42,237 nucleotides of DNA from Planctomycetota bacterium (GTDB lineage Bacteria; Planctomycetota; Planctomycetia; Pirellulales; JADFKK01): assembly GCA_022564995.1 (NCBI GenBank), contig JADFKK010000023.1, positions 1 to 42,237 of the forward strand, written 5' to 3'. The notes below the pieces were generated by a model, which made no database searches, was not told the origin of the DNA, and saw only the letters and a list, made by a program, of their open reading frames with translations. Within the stretch, counting starts at the first letter, position 1. Every line of letters begins with the position of its first letter. Shown here in pieces: positions 35,089-42,237 of the stretch. The translations under genes and the position numbers were made by a program.

Positions 35089-35238
35089 TTTTAACTTGTG
35101 CAATTCAGCCGCAGAGCGGCAAGGCGCTAGCCGCCGGTGAATCTACGCCACGTTTTGCCGCACAAAACCCGCGGCTAGCGCCTTGCGGCTCACCTTGACT
35201 GCCGTCCCTCCGGGACTAAAAAGTGCGCAACTTGAAAA
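35089..35238. repeat. Diverged copy of the nested-palindrome element, different core
   Basis: Left end TTTTAACTTGTGCAATTCAGCCGCAGAGCGGC and right end GTCCCTCCGGGACTAAAAAGTGCGCAACTTGAAAA match the ends of 23241-23477. Core hairpin GGCAAGGCGCTAGCCGC / GCGGCTAGCGCCTTGC. Confidence 0.7.
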
Positions 35239-35331
35239 CTTGCGCCTCGGGTTGGTCTGAATATCGTAGGATTGAATGTGGGACGCTCTTGGCGGACGGA
35301 GCGTCAAATCGGCCCGAGGAGAGTGAGACGA

Positions 35332-35856
35332 ATGTGGAATTCATTAACCCAACGACTCGCGAGACGCATGATCGTGGTGTCGGCGCTGCTCGCCACGGGA
35401 TGTGCCGAAAGCCCGCCCGAAGCGACGACGGAAAACGCGCCGACTGTGCCGACGGCGCTGCGTGTCGAGACCGCTCCGGCCAAGAAAATGTCGGATAAGA
35501 AATCGGCCGACGTCGTGGACGCGAACTCCGAGGCCGTCCGCACGAAAGATTCCACGCTCGCCAACTCACCGCCCAAGACCTATAAGCCGCCATATCCCGA
35601 TCGTAACCAGTTGTTTCAATCTCCCAGGGTTCGCCGCTCTTCGCTGGCTGGGCGCGGCACTCGCGACCGTGCCCAGCGAGTCCAGCTTAGGGGATTCGTC
35701 AATCTCGATGGAATTCGGGCCATTCTCATCGTCAACGGAGAAACCAACTCGATGGCGGCCGGCGACGTGAGCGACGGAATCGAAGTGATTTCGATCAATC
35801 CACCTCGGGTCACCCTACAGCGCAGCCGGGTCCGCTGGACGGAAACGCTGCAGTAG
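35332..35856 (+). CDS. Lipoprotein with PilP/GspC HR-like C-terminus
   Basis: Lipobox VSALLATGC; C-terminus LRGFVNLDGIRAILIVNGETNSMAAGDVSDGIEVISINPPRVTLQRSRVRW. Confidence 0.7.
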   Translation: MWNSLTQRLARRMIVVSALLATGCAESPPEATTENAPTVPTALRVETAPAKKMSDKKSADVVDANSEAVRTKDSTLANSPPKTYKPPYPDRNQLFQSPRVRRSSLAGRGTRDRAQRVQLRGFVNLDGIRAILIVNGETNSMAAGDVSDGIEVISINPPRVTLQRSRVRWTETLQ

Positions 35857-35927
35857 GGTCTTCGTTACAAATCGTTTACCGAAGCCCACCGCTTGCGGCG
35901 AAGCAGACCGATAGCCGCCCTCTCGCC

Positions 35928-38900
35928 CTACCCCTCCGGGTTCCGCAGAAACTTCATAAACGGCAATCGGACCGTGCGAACAAACACTTCGTCGGCCCGC
36001 AAGATAGCATTTGGCGGCAAGAACATATCGGCCCCGAAAAACGTCACCACGTCGTCCTGATCGACCCCGTCACCGCTCACGCCAAATCCGCCCACCAGCA
36101 CTCCGCCCTGGTAAAGCGGCGTGCTGCCTGGAAAAAACACGACGCCGTTTTGATTCGCCACGTCGTCCGGATCGCGAAAGTTCGAGCCCGGGTTGAACGC
36201 GTCGAATCCCAGCACGCTGGTGTGTGCCGATGCCGCCGCTGGCGCACCGGTATTTTCGGCCGTTAGCGGATCGGTTCCGGAGTCGTTAAGAATCGAAAAC
36301 GGACCCGGCGATCCATCGATGCCGTCGGGAAATCGTGCCTCGGCCAGGAATCGAAACGTGCGATTGGTAAAGGCCGTACCCGCCGGCACATTGGCGTCGG
36401 GCAGTCCGTTCAAGTCGGCATCGACGCGGTCGGCGTCGACGATCGCTCCGGCATCGGCGTAATAGGCCGTGTTGCGGGCCTTGGCAACGGCGACGTCGAG
36501 CGAGAAAAACGTGGCGTCTTTCATGCGAAACAGACCCAGCACTTCGCCGCTCGTGTCGGTCACCGCCAGCACCATCCGCGTGCGACTGCTCAGCGGCAAT
36601 CGAATCGCGGCCCGCACAAGATTCGCCTCGGCGATGGCGTCGGTGACGATCGCGGTCACATCCGCCGCTGTGATCGGGTCGATCCCCGAGGAGTGCGGCA
36701 ACACCAGCCAGCCCTCGGGCACGGCTTCGCCATCGGCATAAAACTGCGTGCCGGGAACATTGATCGGCTGATCGGCTCCGCTCGCGGCGCTGCCCGTGCC
36801 GAGCGCGGCCCCAATCAGCGGAAGCTGCATCACGCCCATCAGCGTATTTTCGGTCGTAGGATGCGGGCCGTAAACTTCTACCTGAATGCCGACCAAATCG
36901 ATCCGCCCGAACGGCAGATCGAAATTGGCCAGCGCGGGCTCGCCGCCAATCTCCCCGACCGACACTCCGGCCCCCGCGCTGCCCCCAGCCGCCGCGAAAG
37001 CAATCCATTCGGCTTCCAACACCCGCGCCGCGTTGGTCCGCTCTTTCTCGGTCTGTCCGATGCCGGCCACGAAGCCCTGCTCGTGCGTTGCGTATCCGTC
37101 CGTGCCGGGAAAGAAAACGCCGATGCCGCCGATCAACGTGTCGCCCAGTCCGTCGGCGTTCGTGTCGCGAAAAAGCGGAATCCCGCCCGGCAGCGTGGCG
37201 ATGCCCCGCGACTGCGCATTGGGCAGCCGGCCCGAGACAAACCCATACGATTCCGGCGCGTCGATTTCTTGTCCACCCGGAATGAAGGCCGGGTTCGCGT
37301 TGAACCGGCTGGCCAGCAGGATGTCGTCGCCGCTGACCGACGTGACGTCGCTGGCGGCGTTCAGCGTGATCGTGTCGCGCACAAAGTCCGGCCCGGGATG
37401 GACGATGCTGTCGCGGTTGGTGTGTTCGATGGCGAACAAATCGACCGGCGGCGTAAAGTTGATCTCCGGCGGGAAGTGGCCACCCAGCCCAATCGGCGCG
37501 ACGAATCCGGGGCCGCGGATCGTAGCGACGGCGCTGTTGGGATTCGACTCGACTTCCCGCTGTGTGATCGTCGACTGGCTGAGGAAGCGGATCGTTCGCG
37601 AAGTGAGCGGCGCCAGCGTGCCGTTCGTCGGGTCGCCGTTCGAGAAAAACGCCGCCGTGCGGGCCTTGGCCACGGCGCCGTCGATGGCGAACACCAGCGT
37701 GTCGGTGTTCGGGATGGCGGCCAACACGCCCGCCTCGGCACGCACGCCGAGGATGTGTCCGCCGCGGTCGACCACGGCAATGATCGCGTCTTCGCTGGCC
37801 GACGCCGCCGCGGCGCGTCGCAACAGGGCCGTGACTTCGGCCGCCGACAGTTGCGGCAGGGCCAACGGCGCGAGGCCACCTTGCGGAGCAACTGCGGTTT
37901 GTGTTGTATCCACCGCCGGCGCGACGAGAAACGCGTTGTCCGCGGCACCGGCTAGATTGCCCGCAGCCAGATGAAACATCCCGGTCGTCGGGTCATAAAC
38001 ACCCACCGCGTCCGCTCCGTCGCCGTTCCAATCGCCGGCGACGGGCAACACGCTCGAACCAATGGGCCCGAATTGGAACGTATTGACCGACGTTCCTGAA
38101 GTGTTGGCCTCGGCCAGCGAAAACATCCCGCTTGCCGGGTCATACAGCCCGACCGTGTCGCTGCCGTCGCCATTCCAGTCACCGGAAACCGGCAGCAAGT
38201 TCGCCCCGCCTGCGCCGAATTGAAACGAAATGTCGGACGCGGTCGGCACGTCGACGGCCACAATCAGAAAGAAATGGGTCGATCCCGGGGCTAATCCGCC
38301 AGCGGTGTAGCTGGTCACGTTTTGGCCGACCGTCGCTAAGTAGGACGAGCCGCTCTGGCCGTATCGGTAAATGTAATAGGCGGTTTCGCCCGCGGTGTCG
38401 GTCCAGGACAGTTCGGCCTGTGTCGTCGATGTTGCGGCGATGCTGAGCAGCGGCACGTTGGCCGGCGTGGCGACACTCACCCAGTTGCTGTTGTGCCTTC
38501 CGCCCGCGTCAAACGACTGCACGAGGAAGTTGTGGGTCGCATCGATTGGTAAGCCAGTGACCGAATAGGACGTTTCGTTCGGACCTAACGTGGCGATCCA
38601 TTGCGAACGCCCGCCGGTGTATGTGTAAACGTAATAGCCGTCTTCGCCGGCCGTGTCGTTCCACGTCAGGTCGATCTGCGTTGGCGCGGCGACCGACGCC
38701 GCGAGCGTCGGCGCGGCGAGCGACAGTGGTGCCAGCGCCGGCGAGATGCTTGCCCAATTGCTGTTGACGGTTCCCGTAGGGCCGACAGATTGCACCAGAA
38801 AATGATGCGTTTCCCCCGCTGTGAGTCCGCCGAGGGTGTAGCTGGTGATGTTCGATCCGACCGTTTCTACGAACGTCGAACGTCCGGCGAGATATCGGTA

Positions 38901-39521
38901 GACGTGATAACCGGTCGCGCCCAAGACGCTGTCCCAGTCGAGCCGGGCTTCGGTCGGCGAGGTGGAAGTCAAGCTCAACAGCGGCGCCGAAAGTGTCAAC
39001 ACGCTCGGGGTTGTCACACTCTGCCACGCACTGCTTACGTTGGCCGCGTTGTTGTCGTTGCGCAGAGAAAATGATCCGCCCGCCGGATTGTAAAGCCCGA
39101 CGCCGTCACTCGCATCACCGTCCCAATCGCCGGCGATAGCCAAGCCGCCGTTGTCGGGCAGCCCGAATCGCAGCACGCGATCGACCGCCGCCGGGTCGAG
39201 GCTTGCCTTCTGCGTGAAGACGCCGCGCGGCTCGTCATAGAAACCTGGCGTGTCTGTCCCGTCGCCGTTCCAGTCGGCTAGCAGTGCCTGTTGACCGGCG
39301 ACCGCCGCGCCCCAATCAATCGCCACATCGGCAAAACCGGGTGAGTTTTGGCGGCGCAGAAAAAGGTCGGCGGATGGCGAATCAAACAGCCCCACCTCGG
39401 CCGACCCGTCAGCGTCCCAATCGCCCGCGACGGGAAGCAGCGGCACCACAGCGAGCAGCCGACGGTCTTCGAGCCGCTCGATCGCCATGAGTCTCTTCGC
39501 CAAGGCCCTCAGATATCTCAT
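35928..39521 (-). CDS. Multidomain protein: VCBS/FG-GAP-like repeats, FN3 repeats, two GlcG/HbpS-like regions
   Basis: MAIERLEDRRLLAV N-terminal signature; repeats GDWNGDGSDTVGLYDPASGMFSL; three FN3-like units; VVDRGGHILGVRAEAGV and VTDTSGEVLGLFRMKDATFFSLDVAVAKARNTAYYAD. The ORF track extends to 39839 but that part is repeat-derived. Confidence 0.8.
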   Translation of the reverse strand: MRYLRALAKRLMAIERLEDRRLLAVVPLLPVAGDWDADGSAEVGLFDSPSADLFLRRQNSPGFADVAIDWGAAVAGQQALLADWNGDGTDTPGFYDEPRGVFTQKASLDPAAVDRVLRFGLPDNGGLAIAGDWDGDASDGVGLYNPAGGSFSLRNDNNAANVSSAWQSVTTPSVLTLSAPLLSLTSTSPTEARLDWDSVLGATGYHVYRYLAGRSTFVETVGSNITSYTLGGLTAGETHHFLVQSVGPTGTVNSNWASISPALAPLSLAAPTLAASVAAPTQIDLTWNDTAGEDGYYVYTYTGGRSQWIATLGPNETSYSVTGLPIDATHNFLVQSFDAGGRHNSNWVSVATPANVPLLSIAATSTTQAELSWTDTAGETAYYIYRYGQSGSSYLATVGQNVTSYTAGGLAPGSTHFFLIVAVDVPTASDISFQFGAGGANLLPVSGDWNGDGSDTVGLYDPASGMFSLAEANTSGTSVNTFQFGPIGSSVLPVAGDWNGDGADAVGVYDPTTGMFHLAAGNLAGAADNAFLVAPAVDTTQTAVAPQGGLAPLALPQLSAAEVTALLRRAAAASASEDAIIAVVDRGGHILGVRAEAGVLAAIPNTDTLVFAIDGAVAKARTAAFFSNGDPTNGTLAPLTSRTIRFLSQSTITQREVESNPNSAVATIRGPGFVAPIGLGGHFPPEINFTPPVDLFAIEHTNRDSIVHPGPDFVRDTITLNAASDVTSVSGDDILLASRFNANPAFIPGGQEIDAPESYGFVSGRLPNAQSRGIATLPGGIPLFRDTNADGLGDTLIGGIGVFFPGTDGYATHEQGFVAGIGQTEKERTNAARVLEAEWIAFAAAGGSAGAGVSVGEIGGEPALANFDLPFGRIDLVGIQVEVYGPHPTTENTLMGVMQLPLIGAALGTGSAASGADQPINVPGTQFYADGEAVPEGWLVLPHSSGIDPITAADVTAIVTDAIAEANLVRAAIRLPLSSRTRMVLAVTDTSGEVLGLFRMKDATFFSLDVAVAKARNTAYYADAGAIVDADRVDADLNGLPDANVPAGTAFTNRTFRFLAEARFPDGIDGSPGPFSILNDSGTDPLTAENTGAPAAASAHTSVLGFDAFNPGSNFRDPDDVANQNGVVFFPGSTPLYQGGVLVGGFGVSGDGVDQDDVVTFFGADMFLPPNAILRADEVFVRTVRLPFMKFLRNPEG

Positions 39522-39659
39522 TTTGACAGGTGCAGACGAAAGTTCAGCAGGTGAAGACGTACCGGTTCCGGAGAGTTTTTCGGCCGTAGCGACTCGGCGC
39601 TTTAGTGAAACTTTACGCTTTAGATCGACTTTGCCGGCGGCCGATGATTTGACCACGGT

Positions 39660-39810
39660 GCTGTAGGAGGCGACTCCGTCGGCGATTGGTATGTAGGAGG
39701 CGATTTCGTGGCACCGGCGTCTCGCCGGTGAGCCACACAGGCGGGACGCCTGTGCCACGATTCCCCCGATATTTGCCCAAGGGTCGCCGTCGGAGACGCC
39801 TCCTACAAGC
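39660..39810. repeat. Cluster of dispersed palindromic repeats
   Basis: GTAGGAGGCGACTCCGTCGGCGA, GTGGCACCGGCGTCTCGCCGGTG / CACAGGCGGGACGCCTGTGCCAC, and TCGCCGTCGGAGACGCCTCCTACA. Confidence 0.85.
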
Positions 39811-39838
39811 GGCGAGCTTAGCCCCTCAGGAATGAGCA

Positions 39839-41875
39839 TTGAATAAACCGCCTCGTCACGGTGTGATTCGTGATTGCGCGCTCGTTGCGCGTTGGCGATA
39901 CCGGTGCGCGCGGCTAACCCGCAAGCGGTGGGTTGCTTGGTTGATGCTGTGGGCTCTGCTGCCGCTTACGGCCGGCGCTGTAACCCGGCTTCCACCGGTT
40001 TGGAGAAACGATGCTCCGCCCGCGCAGCGCCGTCGTGATCGCATCGATCTGGTCACGTTTCTCGACGAGCAGGGGCCGAAATTCTCCAGCGCTGACCCGG
40101 CCGTTGGCCCGCCGATTCGCCCGCCCGTTCTTCGCCCGCCCACGCGCGGACCCTTGAACATGCCGCCCTTCGCGCCGGGCGAAGGCGACGAGATATTTCT
40201 CGCGACGACGTATCCGCCGCTCGGCTTCGCCGGCCCCAGCGGCATTCCGCCGAGCCAAGTGCAGACCGACAGCCACTTTGTGCCGGTCGAGGATCGCTGG
40301 CGAATCGGTTTTCAACCGTGGGATCGATACAACAAGAACTACCCGCCGGGCGGCGATTTTCAATACGTCGAAGGAAGCTGGTGGGATCCGTACAACCAAA
40401 ATGTCATCAAGGGCGATTACCCGATCGCCGGGCAGCAGACGTTTTTGAATCTCACGGCCAAGAGCATCTGGCTGTTCGACCTGCGACAAGTTCCGACCGC
40501 GACCACGCCGCTGGAGAGTACGAAAAATTCGCACCAGGAGAGATTCTTCGGCCGGCCGAATCAGTTTCTCTATTTTCAGCCGATGTCCGTTAGTTTCGAT
40601 CTGTTCCACGGAGACGCCGGATTTAAGCAGCCCGACTGGCGATTCAAACTGACCGGTGTGTTCAACATCAACACGCTCGACGTCGAAGAGCTGGCCGTCG
40701 TCAATCCCGATGTCCGCCGCGGCACCCAGCGCGAGCGAAACGACTGGGCGCTGGAGGAATGGTTTTTCGAGGCCAAATTGGCCGATCTCAGCCCCGATTA
40801 CGATACTCTGTCCGTGCGGGCCGGCTCGCAATTCTTCCTGAGCGACTTTCGCGGCTTCATCTTCAACGACGTCAACCGGGCCGTGCGAATTTTCGGCACG
40901 CGCCACGCCAACCGCGATCAGTTTAATCTCATCTGGTTCGACCAGACCGAGAAGGAAACCAACAGCGGGCTGAACACCTTCGGCGACCGGCACCAAAACA
41001 CGCTGATCGCCAATTACTATCGCCAGGATTTTATCTGGCCGGGCTACACGACGCAGCTTAGCTTTCACTACAACCGCGATCAGGCCAGCACGAAATTCGA
41101 CGCCAACGATGTGCTGGTGCGGCCCGACCCGGTGGGTGTCTTCGCGCCGCATGAAGTCAACTCGTATTACATCGGCTGGGCCGGCGACGGGCACATCAAC
41201 CGCTTCAACATCTCACACGCCTTCTACTGGGCGCTGGGCGACGATCAGCTCAATCCGCTCTCGGGCAAGCCGGAAACCATCAACGCGCAGTTTCTCGCGG
41301 TTGAGCTGTCCTACGATCGCGACTGGGTCCGCTTTCGCTCGTCGTTTTTGTGGTCGTCCGGCGACAACGACCTGACCGACCAGAACGCCGAGGGGTTCGA
41401 TGCGATCTTCGATCGGCCGAATTTTGCCGGCGGCGAGTTCAGCTTCTGGCAGCGGCAGGCGATTCGACTGTTCGGCATCAATCTGGTCAACGCCGGCAGC
41501 ATTGTGCCGAACATGCGCAGCAGCCGAATTCAGGGCCAGACGAACTTCGTCAACCCAGGGCTGCTGCTGCTGAACTTTGGTGCCGATGCCGACATCACGC
41601 CGAAGCTCAAGCTGATCGGCAACGTCAACTTTCTCTGGTTCCACCACACGCTTCCGCTGGAAGTATTCACCTTCCAAGACAACATCCGCCGCAGCATCGG
41701 CACCGACCTGAGCCTGGGCACCGAGTATCGTCCTTTCCTCAACGACAACCTGATCATCGTCAGCGGCATCGCCGGTTTGATTCCCGGCAACGGTTTTAAC
41801 GATCTATATAGACCGCTCCGCGGCGACGCCCCGAGTTTGTTCGCCGGGTTTGTGGAGTTCATCGCGGAGTATTAG
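39839..41875 (+). CDS. Predicted outer-membrane beta-barrel/porin-like protein
   Basis: Long ORF with hydrophobic N-terminal segment WVAWLMLWALLPLTAGA, alternating aromatic beta-strand-like segments, C-terminal aromatic (IAEY). Exact start uncertain. Confidence 0.65.
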   Translation: MNKPPRHGVIRDCALVARWRYRCARLTRKRWVAWLMLWALLPLTAGAVTRLPPVWRNDAPPAQRRRDRIDLVTFLDEQGPKFSSADPAVGPPIRPPVLRPPTRGPLNMPPFAPGEGDEIFLATTYPPLGFAGPSGIPPSQVQTDSHFVPVEDRWRIGFQPWDRYNKNYPPGGDFQYVEGSWWDPYNQNVIKGDYPIAGQQTFLNLTAKSIWLFDLRQVPTATTPLESTKNSHQERFFGRPNQFLYFQPMSVSFDLFHGDAGFKQPDWRFKLTGVFNINTLDVEELAVVNPDVRRGTQRERNDWALEEWFFEAKLADLSPDYDTLSVRAGSQFFLSDFRGFIFNDVNRAVRIFGTRHANRDQFNLIWFDQTEKETNSGLNTFGDRHQNTLIANYYRQDFIWPGYTTQLSFHYNRDQASTKFDANDVLVRPDPVGVFAPHEVNSYYIGWAGDGHINRFNISHAFYWALGDDQLNPLSGKPETINAQFLAVELSYDRDWVRFRSSFLWSSGDNDLTDQNAEGFDAIFDRPNFAGGEFSFWQRQAIRLFGINLVNAGSIVPNMRSSRIQGQTNFVNPGLLLLNFGADADITPKLKLIGNVNFLWFHHTLPLEVFTFQDNIRRSIGTDLSLGTEYRPFLNDNLIIVSGIAGLIPGNGFNDLYRPLRGDAPSLFAGFVEFIAEY

Positions 41876-41890
41876 GCGCTCCGATCCTGA

Positions 41891-41963
<73 letters not shown>

Positions 41964-42030
41964 AGCGATTGGCGTACATCGCCGTGGGGACACGGCGGCT
42001 CTGTAATCTAACCAACGGCCAAGGTGCCAC

Positions 42031-42237
42031 ATGCGACCATCGAATGTTCAATTTGCATTTTTCAATTTTCAATTTGCAATTTCCCCGTTCCTCCTGCTCG
42101 GCGCCCTGCTCTCCGCCGGCTGCCACGACAATTCCCTCCCGCCCGACGTCGCCGCAGCCTATTCAAATGCCGCCTCCAACCTCGACGACTACGACCCCAA
42201 CGTCGAACCGGCCAACTACCTCAGCCCCTTTCCCACG
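42031..42237 (+). CDS. Putative lipoprotein, 3' end outside window
   Basis: ATG 42031: MRPSNVQFAFFNFQFAISPFLLLGALLSAGCHDNSLPPDVAAAYSNAASNLDDYDPNVEPANYLSPFPT; lipobox LSAGC. Confidence 0.65.
   Translation, partial: MRPSNVQFAFFNFQFAISPFLLLGALLSAGCHDNSLPPDVAAAYSNAASNLDDYDPNVEPANYLSPFPT

Noticed and set aside
36693-37974. Plus-strand ORFs inside the giant minus-strand gene
   Set aside because: Overlap the well supported GlcG/HbpS-like coding region and show no domain of their own.
39914-41194. 426-aa minus-strand ORF
   Set aside because: Antisense to the barrel-like protein.

Overview
GC-rich bacterial chromosome segment. Gene content points to a planctomycete of the Pirellulales type: DUF1549/DUF1553 cytochrome protein, sulfatase, PEP-CTERM proteins, LEDRRLLA-type N-terminus, HEAT/WD40 protein. 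No rRNA, tRNA, CRISPR array or intact IS/transposase was recognised. The left half holds unrelated cargo: a Zn-dependent dehydrogenase cut by the window edge, a DUF1549/DUF1553 protein, a nucleotidyltransferase pair, a cupredoxin-like protein, an anti-sigma-like protein, a sulfatase, a WD40 protein, an Uma2 nuclease, two PEP-CTERM proteins, an AddB-like PD-(D/E)XK nuclease and a large beta-helix/LamG protein. The right half (about 23.7-35.9 kb) is a co-oriented type II secretion / type IV pilus-like operon: receiver, GspE with an MshEN-type c-di-GMP motif, GspF, five to six pseudopilins, a PilM-PilN fusion, a PilO/GspM-like protein, a secretin and a PilP/GspC-like lipoprotein. A FN3/VCBS/GlcG-HbpS giant protein and an outer-membrane barrel-like protein follow. 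The most unusual layer is the dense set of small palindromic repeats. They include a 130-bp TIR element with a TA duplication exactly in a stop codon, a 237-bp nested palindrome with an 8-bp target duplication inside another repeat, a palindromic repeat inserted in frame in a nuclease gene, hairpins with a compensatory base-pair change, a PEP-CTERM tail remnant next to a 27-bp-arm hairpin, and heptanucleotide arrays at several loci. All calls are from reading the sequence and the supplied ORFs; no database search was possible.
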